From the NCBI GenBank assembly GCA_029838195.1, contig JALGVJ010000038.1, positions 1 through 64,000 on the forward strand: a stretch of DNA of 64,000 bases, written 5' to 3'. A program made the position numbers and the translations under genes. This document shows positions 1-8,552 of the stretch, in pieces (within the stretch, counting starts at the first letter, position 1; each line of letters starts with the position of its first letter). This DNA comes from Promethearchaeota archaeon (GTDB lineage Archaea > Asgardarchaeota > Lokiarchaeia > Sigyniarchaeales > SOKP01). The notes under the pieces are model-generated. The model was given only the letters and a program-made list of their open reading frames with translations. It did not search any database and was not told where the DNA came from.

Positions 1-1
1 C

Positions 2-1536
2 GTCGCAAAGGAATAAGCTTCAAATAGAAGATTGAAATAGGAGCTCGTCCTCGACGCCATCCATTCCGTCGCAGTGGTCGCAAAGGAATAAGCTTCAAAT
101 AGAAGATTGAAATTGTCACAGCCGTGTCACAGTTAGTTGTTTTAAGAAGTGTCGCAAAGGAATAAGCTTCAAATAGAAGATTGAAATACTGGTTTTAACC
201 CCAAGCTTGTTTTAAATAGTTTCATTGTCGCAAAGGAATAAGCTTCAAATAGAAGATTGAAATAACATGGTGGGATATGACAAAAATCTCAGGTTCAAGC
301 GTCGCAAAGGAATAAGCTTCAAATAGAAGATTGAAATCGAAAACTCATAATTCGTAATTTTAAACAATACGTGGGGGTCGCAAAGGAATAAGCTTCAAAT
401 AGAAGATTGAAATTGGTACAGCAATACAAACAGCAACAGCAAGAATTAGAGCGTCGCAAAGGAATAAGCTTCAAATAGAAGATTGAAATACGCTTTCATA
501 ATTTTTGATAAAATTTACCAATTTTTTTGTCGCAAAGGAATAAGCTTCAAATAGAAGATTGAAATTTAATTTTAATGACTATTTTAGTCTTGTTTTTTTC
601 AATGTCGCAAAGGAATAAGCTTCAAATAGAAGATTGAAATTCTATGTCTTCTATAGCCTTCCTCCAATTACACTTGTTGTCGCAAAGGAATAAGCTTCAA
701 ATAGAAGATTGAAATTGGCGTTTATTTGCGTTATTCTTTTAATTAAACCGTTATGTCGCAAAGGAATAAGCTTCAAATAGAAGATTGAAATAAGCCAAAA
801 GGGGATTTGAATGATAAGCTTTATCAAACGTCGCAAAGGAATAAGCTTCAAATAGAAGATTGAAATAATAACGCAAATAGGCACGAAGACGCATAGCCGA
901 ACGGTCGCAAAGGAATAAGCTTCAAATAGAAGATTGAAATAGAATCAAAAATTAAGAATCAAGATTTAAAAAATTGTCGCAAAGGAATAAGCTTCAAATA
1001 GAAGATTGAAATAGACAACTGCTCAAGAAGTAGAAGACTTGAAATCCCAAGTCGCAAAGGAATAAGCTTCAAATAGAAGATTGAAATTTCCCCCGTCCAC
1101 GACACCTGGAGCAGTTACTCTCGGTCGCAAAGGAATAAGCTTCAAATAGAAGATTGAAATATTCATCCATCTCTTCGTTAAGGAAAATGGAGAATGGTCG
1201 CAAAGGAATAAGCTTCAAATAGAAGATTGAAATCTTTTGTTCTCATCTCTTCAGAATCATAAATCTTTTTTGTCGCAAAGGAATAAGCTTCAAATAGAAG
1301 ATTGAAATATGAAGCTCTTGATGGCACCTTCTCATAGTCTATCTCATATCGCAAAGGAATAAGCTTCAAATAGAAGATTGAAATACCTCAACCTGTAATA
1401 GATACTCTCCATATCTATCCAGGGTCGCAAAGGAATAAGCTTCAAATAGAAGATTGAAATGAATAAGTAGTTCTCCTCACATCATATGGTTTTAATGATG
1501 TCGCAAAGGAATAAGCTTCATATAGAAGATTGAAAT
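2..1536 (+). CRISPR. CRISPR array, 21 repeats in view, trailer end
   Basis: A 37-nt repeat beginning GTCGCAAAGGAATAAG and ending AGAAGATTGAAAT recurs 21 times with a start-to-start period of 72-76 nt, giving 20 complete unique spacers of about 35-39 nt. Repeat starts are 2, 77, 151, 227, 301, 377, 453, 529, 604, 679, 755, 830, 904, 976, 1051, 1124, 1197, 1272, 1348, 1424 and 1500. The repeat at 1348 has A for the first G. The last one (1500-1536) has T for A in the middle. The ATTGAAA-type 3' end sets the + orientation, and the degenerate last repeat marks the trailer. The array continues off the left edge, where the leader should lie. ATTGAAA ends are typical of archaeal type I-A/I-B/III repeats. 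No Cas effector is in the window. Confidence 0.98.
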
Positions 1537-1778
1537 CTGAATTCTCGAAGGGGAAAAGATTCATTGAAGGAGGGGGGTTGGAAGCGATCATGTCTTTTTT
1601 TTACTGATTTTTTTATCGAAAGTAATTCAAATGATTTAGTGTGGTAGGAAAGGGAGGGAAGGGAAGTAGTTTTTCATGCGAGTGAGGGGGCATATTGGCG
1701 GGGTTTAGGGATGCGTGAGGGTAGAATATTCAATAAATTCAATTAAAAAAAAGTAATAGGTGGGGGCATGAGAAAAAA

Positions 1779-1838
1779 TTTTTAAATTAGGTATGATTTA
1801 TCAAGTTTATTTAGAAAGTAAGGAAGGAGGTGGTAGCG
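1779..1838 (+). promoter_or_regulatory. Possible promoter and ribosome binding site of the CARF gene
   Basis: A TATA-like TTTTTAAATT at 1779-1788 lies about 50 nt before the ATG at 1839. A strong Shine-Dalgarno stretch GGAAGGAGGTGG (1822-1833) lies directly before that ATG. The Shine-Dalgarno decides the start at 1839 rather than the GTG at 1830, which is part of the SD itself. The TATA call is by eye only. Confidence 0.4.
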
Positions 1839-2615
1839 ATGAGGTCGATTTATTTAATAACATCATTGGGATTGTCTCCTGGGGTGGTAACGGGGACTAT
1901 TGATGCGTTGCAATACGGCGATTTAGGGGAGAGTTATAGTCCAACCCATGTGGCTGTTATTACGACGGATAATGAATTAACACGGTTATCTTTAGAGGTG
2001 GTGGAGCATGATATTAAAAAGCATAATCCGCAACTTGTCATTCATCCATTTATCATGAGTGGGCTTTCTGATATTAACACGCGGGGGGACAATTACAAGG
2101 TAATGAAAATGTTTGTATCAGTGATAAGGGAGGGCATGAAATTAAAAGAAAAAGGAGCGGTGGAAGAGATTCACGTGAACATTGCGGGAGGGAGGAAGAC
2201 CATGTCGGGAATTTTTACGACGTTATCAAATATTTTCCCGGTGGACATGGTTTATCATTTAATTACCAGTCCGGAGATAGAGAGAGAGGGAAACATTAAA
2301 AATTTTTTGCGGGCGGATAATACATTAAATTTAGAAAAACTATCCTCTGAGGAGAGCAAGCGGATTTTACATCCGAAAGCGATGGGACTTCATGCGGTGT
2401 TAGTGGAGATTCCGATCTTGCGTTCCATTGATTTTAATGATCTTTTAGACGTGAGTTTAAAAATCCATGAGAGACGTAAAGTTCATTCTAATCATCATTT
2501 AATTCGTCTAATGGTAAGGCAAGGGTTATTGAGGGAAAAAGGGCGGGAAACATTGGAAATCACTTCGAGGGGGCATGTATTATTTGAGCTTTTGAGTAGT
2601 TTTAAAAAATCCTAA
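1839..2615 (+). CDS. CARF-domain CRISPR-associated protein, Csx14/NE0113-like (possible ring nuclease)
   Basis: A 258-residue protein from the ATG behind a strong SD. The N-terminal half is a Rossmann-like CARF fold: SLGLSPGVVTGTIDAL after the first strand, an ITTD strand end, and IHVNIAGGRKTM at about residues 110-121. These resemble the Cas_NE0113 (Csx14) family signature (G-L-S/T-P-x-V-V-T near the start, AGGRKTM later). The C-terminal 70 residues look like a winged helix (HHLIRLMVRQGLL, ITSRGHVLFELL). CARF proteins bind cyclic oligoadenylates made by type III Cas10, and NE0113/Crn1-like CARF proteins can degrade them. No separate nuclease domain is visible, so a sensor/regulator or ring-nuclease role is inferred. 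It follows the array in the same direction. Confidence 0.75.
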   Translation: MRSIYLITSLGLSPGVVTGTIDALQYGDLGESYSPTHVAVITTDNELTRLSLEVVEHDIKKHNPQLVIHPFIMSGLSDINTRGDNYKVMKMFVSVIREGMKLKEKGAVEEIHVNIAGGRKTMSGIFTTLSNIFPVDMVYHLITSPEIEREGNIKNFLRADNTLNLEKLSSEESKRILHPKAMGLHAVLVEIPILRSIDFNDLLDVSLKIHERRKVHSNHHLIRLMVRQGLLREKGRETLEITSRGHVLFELLSSFKKS

Positions 2616-2924
2616 ATCAAATACTTATTTATTTTGGAATGATAAGGCGAAGAGGGCATTAAAGAAAGAAAAGACAGCACTAAATAAAAAAAAATAAATA
2701 AAAAAAAAAAATGAAATAAATAGCATTTTTTTCGGATGAACTGAGCAGGCTCAACATCGCTTGAAACAATTTTTAGCGAACGGAGTAAATTTACGATGAA
2801 GAGAAAAAAATAAAATTTTCGAGAGCGTTGAATATAAATAAATTATTACGATGAGAATGAGATCTCATGAGGATTCAAAAAACCAGGACAATTATATATA
2901 TTTTGGGTCCTTCGAAGTGTATAG

Positions 2925-3590
2925 AAGTTGAATTTATCCATGCCGGCAAATGAATTAAAACGATCTCATTTAAATTTGCCCTTAGCAAGCTCCTTCCTAT
3001 TGATACAAGAGTTAAATTAATTTTTTTCATTCCTAAAAGCGTTGTTACTTCTTTACATGAAAACAAGGAGGAAATACTTCAAAGTTAACGCTTTCGCGGG
3101 GTTTTGTGGATGCTTATGGTGATAAATGTTTTAATTTAGATTTAGAAACGCTTCATAAATTTCAACCCTTCAATCTTTAGGGCTTTATAACGTTCATGCT
3201 ACTAATTTTGAGGATAATTTTTTTTCAAAGGATCTTAAAAATTTAAATCGAATCAATGAAAGAGTATCAATAATGACTCATGTAATTGAATCTCAGAGAC
3301 ACTGAGTTATAGAATGCATTTCATTGGAACATTTATTAAATGACAGAAAGAAAACGAGCTTACTCTTTTAATACATTAAATATTATCAACGAGGAGCAAA
3401 ATAAAATAACACACTTGAAATCATGGTAAAAGATGAAATAAAAAAAATTTACTTACTTGAGAGAGAAAAGTTAAGTAGTGAATTGAGGGATTTTGGTTTT
3501 CTGAGGGATTTTAGTTTTCAACAAAATCAGCTAATTAAGACTGATAAAAAAACGAGACATCTCCTATTTTATTTCATGAAATAATAATCA
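2925..3590 (+). pseudogene. Decayed coding region between the two CARF genes
   Basis: Coding-like segments survive in shifting frames with several stops. These are a stretch around 2957-3087 reading SFKFALSKLLPIDTRVK then LIFFIPKSVVTSLHENK, one around 3095-3178 reading FVDAYGDKCFNLDLETLHKF, one around 3185-3300 reading NVHATNFEDNFFSKDLKNL, and one around 3425-3583 reading IKKIYLLEREKLSSELRDFG. Together they could have formed a protein of about 200 residues. The position between two CARF genes suggests a former type III accessory gene, but no diagnostic CARF or HEPN motif is legible, so the family is not assigned. Confidence 0.45.
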
Positions 3591-3620
3591 CGAGATTCCA
3601 AGAAGATTACAATAAGTTAA

Positions 3621-3683
3621 TTAATTGAAAATTCATGTAAATTAATTGAAAATTCATGTAAATTAATTGAAAATTCATGTAAA
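3621..3683. repeat. Three perfect tandem copies of a 21-bp unit
   Basis: TTAATTGAAAATTCATGTAA plus a final A is repeated exactly three times at 3621-3641, 3642-3662 and 3663-3683. It ends about 30 nt before the first possible start of the CARF-HEPN gene (3714) and about 90 nt before the better-SD start (3774). A 21-bp spacing is two helical turns, so the copies lie on the same face of the DNA, as iterated operator sites do. No copy was found elsewhere in the window. Confidence 0.9.
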
Positions 3684-3713
3684 AAGATAATTTTCAATAG
3701 TAATGATCATTAT

Positions 3714-5351
3714 ATGGATTATAGTTATAAAATAGCACCAGAGAATAAAATGAACCAAGGAGAAGAAAAAGGAATGGGAGAAGCTGAGGAAGAATGCTTA
3801 GCGAGGGAAAAGGTTCGGGAGATTTCAGCTCAAATAAGTCAGATATTAGAGGAGATTCCCGAGTTAGAGAGCAACAGTGAAGAATATCAAGCAAAAATGA
3901 AAATGTTATGGGAATTGAGCAAGCAAAGATTTGTCGCTTGTTTTCACTCAGAATGGCATTTGGAAAAATATAAAGGCATTATTTTCACGGTGGGATATTC
4001 TCCCGAACCCATTATTTTATCCATATTAGCGAATGAACCGGAATGCGTTTTTTTCATTCATACGAGAGAAACAGAAAGAATCTTGGATGAAATCATCGAG
4101 CAGACGGGATTAAAGCCGTCCCAGTACAAGCGAGAAGGCATCGAGCGCGTTTCGGCTGCGGGTGCGTATGATTTAGTTAAAAGAGGAATTAAATTTCTTG
4201 TAGAGAAGAAAAACATCGAGAAAAATCGCATAGCGATTGATCCCACGGGAGGGACAAAAATCATGAGCGTGGGATGCGGCATTGCGGCGTCCGTATTCAA
4301 TTTAAATATTTTATACGTTAATAATCAAAATTATAATCCAAAATTGCGAAGACCTGAACCTGGTTCGGAGATTTTGGTTTCCATTCCGAATCCGTTCGAT
4401 ATATTCCAGGATGATAAACTAATTGATGGGCTAAAATATTTCTTGAATTTTAAATTTAATATTGCGGTGGATACTTTTAATCTCATCAAGCAGTCCTCGA
4501 ACAATCCGCTTTTTCCAGAATTATTGGCCAACTTGGCGAATTTATTGTTTCATTGGAACGCTATTGACTATAAGCGGGCATTAAGCTTTCTTGATAAGAC
4601 AAGAAATTCATTTAAACAATTAGGAGAACGAGTAGCCCACATACAAGACGAATTTTTACACATCCTCGACCAATGGGAACATTATTTATCTGAAATTCAT
4701 GATGGCATGATTCGTGGAGAAAAAGAGGTCGAAAAAATCAGCCCTCTCTTGATTCATGATATCTTGAAAAATGCAGAGCGAGAATTTTTTGACCAGGCCT
4801 ATAATAACGCCGCTCTCAAATATTATCGAACGATTGAAATGATCAATCAATACATTCTCTTCACGCATCATGAATTAAACACGCAAGATCCTGATTATTC
4901 ACGATTAAAATGGCAAGGGGCACTTCCTGCCTCTCAACACGATCTTAATCAATCCGTTTCTCCATCGACTATTGAACAAGCTCTTTTAAACAAATATAAC
5001 GAAACATGGCGTTTTATTTACCAAAAACAAGGAAAAGCAGGCGAATTCAAGGAACAATCCACCTTGCCCCGCAAGATTGGTCTTGTCGCAGGTACCATCT
5101 TGCGGTCCATTTTAGGTGAAAATGCCATCACGAAACAATCTATTTTTAACCTTCTCCAAATCATTGAAAAAAGAAATCAATCCATTTATGCCCACGGAAT
5201 AACTTCCATTAAAAAAAGTGATTGTGAAAAATTAAAAAAATGCGCAGAACAAATGTTAAAAGTAATCAAAATCCCAAGCCCCTTGAAAAATTACGTGTTT
5301 AATCAAAAAATGATGCAAACCATTGTTGACCTTTTCATCCAAGTCTTATAA
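3714..5351 (+). CDS. CARF-HEPN ribonuclease, Cas02710/Csm6-like
   Basis: A 545-residue protein. After an acidic coiled leader (about 1-65), a CARF domain spans about 75-230. It has FTVGYSPEPIILSIL in the first loop and DPTGGTKIMSVG starting at Asp176; these are the signatures of the TIGR02710/Cas02710 family. The helical C-terminal half ends in a HEPN active-site motif, RNQSIYAHG, with Arg487 and His494 (R-x6-H). By family, this is a cyclic-oligoadenylate-activated ribonuclease of type III CRISPR immunity acting in the cytoplasm. The start is uncertain: ATG 3714 is longest, but ATG 3774 follows a better AAGGAG Shine-Dalgarno and removes only a poorly conserved leader. It sits downstream of the array and the Csx14-like gene, in the same direction but separated by 1.1 kb. 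Confidence 0.85.
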   Translation: MDYSYKIAPENKMNQGEEKGMGEAEEECLAREKVREISAQISQILEEIPELESNSEEYQAKMKMLWELSKQRFVACFHSEWHLEKYKGIIFTVGYSPEPIILSILANEPECVFFIHTRETERILDEIIEQTGLKPSQYKREGIERVSAAGAYDLVKRGIKFLVEKKNIEKNRIAIDPTGGTKIMSVGCGIAASVFNLNILYVNNQNYNPKLRRPEPGSEILVSIPNPFDIFQDDKLIDGLKYFLNFKFNIAVDTFNLIKQSSNNPLFPELLANLANLLFHWNAIDYKRALSFLDKTRNSFKQLGERVAHIQDEFLHILDQWEHYLSEIHDGMIRGEKEVEKISPLLIHDILKNAEREFFDQAYNNAALKYYRTIEMINQYILFTHHELNTQDPDYSRLKWQGALPASQHDLNQSVSPSTIEQALLNKYNETWRFIYQKQGKAGEFKEQSTLPRKIGLVAGTILRSILGENAITKQSIFNLLQIIEKRNQSIYAHGITSIKKSDCEKLKKCAEQMLKVIKIPSPLKNYVFNQKMMQTIVDLFIQVL

Positions 5352-6254
5352 TGCCTCATCTCAATCACGTTTCTCTTCACTCATTATCTTAATAATAATT
5401 AAAAAACCTCCTCCTCCGGCGCCCATTTTTCGAGTGAAACAATTAAAAATCTCTATTAACTTACTTACTTATTTTCTTTCCTTCCTTTCAAACCGCTTCT
5501 TACATTAACTCTGCTTATTTGGCTTATGACCTTTTTTTTCCATTTTTAATAGAGACTCCATGATTTAAGAAATTCTCCTAAAAAGGAATCTTAGAGTTAT
5601 TCCTTCCTTTCTATATTAGTAGTATTATAGAATATTTTAGGTCCTTTATTTTCTATATTTGAATAACCAGTTCTATTAATTTACACCTTTTTATCATGAT
5701 TGATTCTATAAACGAATTCCTCCAAATTTAATCTTCCCAAATCATGAATTCTTAATGCATTGCCTCATATAACCACTTATCAATAAGAACTTAATTATCA
5801 TCATAAAATTTTTCCTATTATCTCAATGGGAAAAGCGTCCTCAATTTTTTCCTTTAAACTCATGGGATACTCATCCCTATTTTTCTATTTAAACGTCTTA
5901 AATATTTTCGAGCAACACCCCACTCCCATTTATGAAGGAAAAAGACCACGAGAAAAATCTCTTTGCTATATCAGAAAAAAGTCAAATAAACTAAAATTAA
6001 AACTTAGTTGATGGAGCGATTTTTCATGAAATCAATGGTTCATGCCCATAGGGTTTTTTCTGGGTACTGGATATTAGGTTTCTCATTGATATGGATCTAA
6101 AAATTTCCAGATTCAACTTTTATTTTTCTTTCAAATGGGATGTGTTCTCTTGTTGCGAACAATATAAATAAATATTAAAGCCTTTAGAGGTTATCCCAGA
6201 TAAGGCTGTATTAGATTAAAAAACTAAGTATTTATAAAAATTTAATAAAAATTC
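5352..6254. other. Gene-poor AT-rich spacer
   Basis: No supportable gene. Short open frames here have low-complexity composition and no ribosome binding site. The stretch lies between the convergent CARF-HEPN gene and the remnants at 6.3 kb. Confidence 0.6.
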
Positions 6255-6293
6255 ATTGCCCTCAAATACGAGGAGAGGGGTAAATGGAAAGTG
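6255..6293 (+). repeat. Possible decayed fourth copy of the CRISPR-like hairpin
   Basis: The stretch begins ATTGCCCTCAAATACGAGG and ends GGGGTAAATGGAAAGTG. It can be aligned with the 34-nt hairpins at 7950, 8393 and 11636 (ATTGTCCCCACACACG ... GGGGTGAATGGAAAGT) with a few insertions in the loop and broken stem pairs. The 3' tail AATGGAAAGTG is exact. Confidence 0.4.
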
Positions 6294-6466
6294 CTCATTC
6301 ATTTGCTTGATGAGAGATTAAAATCGTTTGTCCATGGATTCGAAACACTCCATCAATTTTCTTAAAAGAACTACATTGCTATTAAAAATATTCATAAATT
6401 AATGAGCTCCCGATCATTTTCTATTAATTTTATGATTAATTCCCCTATTTCGTCCGCAGAAAATTT
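6291..6466 (-). pseudogene. Rearranged fragments of the coiled-coil/PD-(D/E)XK gene family
   Basis: Two fragments match the gene at 13563-14393. At 6291-6348 the sequence contains GCTCATTCATTTGCTTGATG followed by a degenerate TTGTCCATGGATTCGAA, that is, remnants of the MDKRFE repeat. At 6391-6466 the sequence is a diverged copy of its 3' end, encoding on the minus strand a tail like EIGELIIKLIEN. The two pieces are in the wrong order for one intact gene (the repeat part should lie at higher coordinates), so this is a rearranged relic, not a simple truncation. Confidence 0.7.
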
Positions 6467-6593
6467 TTTTTACTGACGCTAAAAAGTAGTCATTTAATTT
6501 TATTTTATGTATTTCTTCTATAAAGGTTTTTCTCTAATAAAATAGATTTACATTCATAGTATATTTTAATATTCTCTATTTTAATGTCATGTT

Positions 6594-6926
6594 TTAATAT
6601 TTTTTTGCGTATTTTAAAATTTCAAGGATAAAAGGATTTTTGTTTTTAATCATGTCATCAAATTCATTTTCCGTGTAAACGAGAGGTTCAATAGGGAGGT
6701 CGGTGAGTTCCAATATTTTTCCTATTCTTTCAATGAAGCGTTCCTTGAAATTGCCGATGATAATTAAATCAATATCACTTCCTTCATGGATATTGCCCGA
6801 TGCAAAAGAGCCGAATACGTAAATTGATTTTATTGGAAATTTTTGTTTTAAATCATTTAAGAAGGCATTTAATTTTAAATATATTTTTTCACGATCTTCA
6901 ATATTAATTCTGCATAATTTATGCAT
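6594..6926 (-). CDS. MNT-type nucleotidyltransferase (putative antitoxin of HEPN/MNT pair)
   Basis: A 110-residue protein with the minimal nucleotidyltransferase motif GSFASGNIHEGSDIDLIII (residues about 41-59: G-S, then D-x-D for metal binding). Family knowledge: MNT proteins paired with HEPN proteins act as antitoxins, some by AMPylating the HEPN partner. The reading frame overlaps the 3' end of the upstream HEPN gene by about 50 nt, typical of a translationally coupled two-gene operon. The alternative is a stand-alone nucleotidyltransferase of unknown substrate. Confidence 0.85.
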   Translation of the reverse strand: MHKLCRINIEDREKIYLKLNAFLNDLKQKFPIKSIYVFGSFASGNIHEGSDIDLIIIGNFKERFIERIGKILELTDLPIEPLVYTENEFDDMIKNKNPFILEILKYAKKY

Positions 6927-7279
6927 TTTTCAGCATCACCTTTTTCATAAAATTCGGATGGCGTTAAATTTCCTGCTAAGCCATTCGGATAGCGTGTAGG
7001 GATATAAAACATGTCCAAAAATCTTGCTTCAGATTTTACATTTGAGAATTCCGATTGTTTTTTTTCCGCTTCCATTACCAATTCTTTTAAAGAATGGGTA
7101 ATGATTGAAGTGTAGCCTAAATTATATAAAAAAGCCTTCAAACTCTTTTCGGCGGCTTGCTGTGCTTGAAAACAACTCCAATCAAAGTTTTTAGAACTTA
7201 GACTGTTTTTAGCCGCATTTAAATCTGATTCAGCTTGTTTTAACCATCTTCGTGCTATTAATGACGCGATTTTTATCAC
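6875..7279 (-). CDS. HEPN-domain protein (putative toxin partner)
   Basis: A 134-residue helical protein of the PF05168-like HEPN type. Visible features are WLKQAESDLNAAKNSL at the N-terminus, SCFQAQQAAEKSLKAFL in the second helix, and DMFYIPTRYPNGL near residue 95. The classical RNxxxH ribonuclease motif of HepT is not present. The tyrosine/arginine motif YIPTRYPN is the one seen in HEPN proteins encoded with MNT nucleotidyltransferases. It is upstream of and overlapping the MNT gene on the same strand. A toxin or nucleotide-binding role is inferred from pairing. Confidence 0.85.
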   Translation of the reverse strand: MIKIASLIARRWLKQAESDLNAAKNSLSSKNFDWSCFQAQQAAEKSLKAFLYNLGYTSIITHSLKELVMEAEKKQSEFSNVKSEARFLDMFYIPTRYPNGLAGNLTPSEFYEKGDAEKCINYAELILKIVKKYI

Positions 7280-7816
7280 TTAGAATTATATTATGATAAT
7301 AATTATTACATTTTTTATTATTTTCATTATATTAAATTATACTTTATATTCATTTAAAATTAAATTATTTGCTTTTATATGACATGAGGGGAATTATTTT
7401 AGTCAATTAACTTCAAATTTTTTAAATGTGAATTCTGATTAGGCAATTTTATCTTAATATTATTGAAGCATTAATTTCAAATTAACTATAAAATATTTTT
7501 TATTTATAAAATATACCATATTGAATAATTAGAAGTTAAGTGGTAAAAATATGGAATTTTATGCTTTAAAAAAATTTTATTAAAAGAATATTAAGAAGAC
7601 TTAAATATGGATCATACCATATTATGATCAATAAATAAAATATATTTTTAAAAATAGGATTTCATATATTTAATAAAGACAAATAAAGACAATTATCAAA
7701 AAAAGTGCCTAAAGAATAGAAGATGGATGAAAATTAAAATATATATGGGGAAAAGCAGAGTATATTATTTTCAAATTTAGAACAATTTTTAAAAATAATA
7801 AAAATGAGGTGAAATA
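7280..7816. other. AT-rich intergenic region
   Basis: A 537-nt stretch of very high A+T with no supportable gene. It separates the HEPN/MNT operon (leftward) from the small-gene cluster (rightward), so it should hold two divergent promoters. TATA-like stretches are too abundant to choose among. The last bases (AAATGAGGTGAAATA) are the ribosome binding site of the 7817 gene. Confidence 0.6.
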
Positions 7817-7945
7817 ATGCCGCTTTTAAAATTGGTCATACGACATGGGAAAGTAATGTTGGTTCCGAGAGAAGGAATCTCCACTATCGAAACTGAACAG
7901 ACGATCAGAATTTATAAAGAGAGTGATAAAAAGAAGGATGATTGA
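7817..7945 (+). CDS. Small hypothetical protein, 42 residues
   Basis: An ATG 7 nt after a GAGGTG Shine-Dalgarno opens a 42-residue frame starting MPLLKLVIRHGKVMLVPREG and ending ESDKKKDD. It reads like a short beta-rich domain with a charged tail. It is the first gene of a three-gene cluster (7817, 8006, 8454) in which consecutive genes are separated by the same 34-nt hairpin. Function unknown. Confidence 0.55.
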   Translation: MPLLKLVIRHGKVMLVPREGISTIETEQTIRIYKESDKKKDD

Positions 7946-7949
7946 ATGC

Positions 7950-7983
7950 ATTGTCCCCACACACGTGGGGGTGAATGGAAAGT
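7950..7983 (+). ncRNA. CRISPR-repeat-like hairpin, copy 1
   Basis: A 34-nt element: ATTGTCCCCACACACGTGGG continuing GGTGAATGGAAAGT. CCCCAC (7955-7960) pairs with GTGGGG (7965-7970) around an ACAC loop. The layout (short GC-rich hairpin preceded by TTGT and followed by GTGAA) is that of type I-E CRISPR repeats and is unrelated to the 37-nt repeat at 1-1.5 kb. It begins just after the stop codon of the 7817 gene and ends 22 nt before the ATG of the 8006 gene, with a GAGGTG Shine-Dalgarno in between. Confidence 0.7.
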
Positions 7984-8005
7984 AAAAAAAAAGAGGTGTA
8001 AAAAA

Positions 8006-8371
8006 ATGGAAATGAAAAAACTGAATTTAGATGAGGACGAATGGTTTTATCTCGTCGTCCAGGCGGAGCATGGGGAAGAGTATTTCATTCTTCTCCCCGT
8101 GGTGAATTCACGTGGATTCGTGATTATGGACTTGGACGCTCATAATTTCTGGGGAATTATGGAGTCGAGAGATCTCCGGTATTGGCTTTACGAACTCTTT
8201 GGTGACACGGACGTCCCACGGCATTTAGTCAATAGTCGGATATTGGACTTGAAATATCCCGCAAATTCATTCCTCGATATCGAGGAACTCATTTATCGGA
8301 GTCAAATGAAGCATGAAAAAGCCTTCGGTATATATCGGGGAGGTCCTTATCTGGATCCGCGGGAAAAATGA
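8006..8371 (+). CDS. Hypothetical protein, 121 residues
   Basis: The start at ATG 8006 is chosen because GAGGTG lies 8 nt upstream. The longer frame from 7946 would translate the hairpin. The protein starts MEMKKLNLDEDEWFYLVV. It is acidic and aromatic-rich, with segments EYFILLPVVNSRGFVIMDLD and ESRDLRYWLYELFGDTDVP, and a C-terminal helix IEELIYRSQMKH. No family was recognised. A C-terminal fragment of a paralogue is found at 11491. Middle gene of the hairpin-separated cluster; possibly part of a mobile or viral-derived module. Confidence 0.7.
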   Translation: MEMKKLNLDEDEWFYLVVQAEHGEEYFILLPVVNSRGFVIMDLDAHNFWGIMESRDLRYWLYELFGDTDVPRHLVNSRILDLKYPANSFLDIEELIYRSQMKHEKAFGIYRGGPYLDPREK

Positions 8372-8392
8372 AAGAGTGAAAAAAATGATTAA

Positions 8393-8426
8393 ATTGTCCC
8401 CACACACGTGGGGGTGAATGGAAAGT
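8393..8426 (+). ncRNA. CRISPR-repeat-like hairpin, copy 2
   Basis: Identical over 34 nt to copy 1 at 7950-7983. It lies 21 nt after the stop of the 8006 gene and 27 nt before the ATG of the 32-residue zinc-ribbon gene at 8454, with GGAGGGAG as ribosome binding site between. In the third copy identity with this one continues for about 10 nt beyond the 34-nt core (GGGAGAATGG). Confidence 0.7.
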
Positions 8427-8453
8427 GGGAGAATGGGAGTAGGGAGGGAGCAC

Positions 8454-8552
8454 ATGGTTAGTTGTAATGAATGCGGATATGAAAGAGAGGATATTGTAGA
8501 AGAGGGATTTTATTATTGTCCTATTTGTGATGAATATACCTATTTTTCATGA
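8454..8552 (+). CDS. Zinc-ribbon microprotein, 32 residues (copy 1)
   Basis: The frame MVSCNECGYEREDIVEEG then FYYCPICDEYTYFS has two CxxC knuckles (C4/C7 and C22/C25), which would bind one zinc. An ATG is preceded by GGAGGGAG. A second copy at 11698 keeps length, both CxxC pairs and the FYYCPICD core, while differing at several codons. Conservation of the protein argues that it is a real gene despite its length. A role as a small zinc-ribbon regulator or nucleic-acid-binding protein is inferred only from the fold. Confidence 0.75.
   Translation: MVSCNECGYEREDIVEEGFYYCPICDEYTYFS

Noticed and set aside
651..1369. Open frames on the minus strand inside the CRISPR array
   Set aside because: They translate the array repeat (FNLLFEAYSFAT recurring) and spacers; artefacts of repeat periodicity.
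5826..6011. 61-residue frame MGKASSIFSFKLMGYSSLFF
   Set aside because: No ribosome binding site and the composition is that of random AT-rich sequence.
7946..8005. N-terminal extension of the 8006 gene reading HCPHTRGGEWKV
   Set aside because: It is translation of the 34-nt hairpin. The GAGGTG ribosome binding site supports the ATG at 8006, and copy 2 of the hairpin has stops in this frame.
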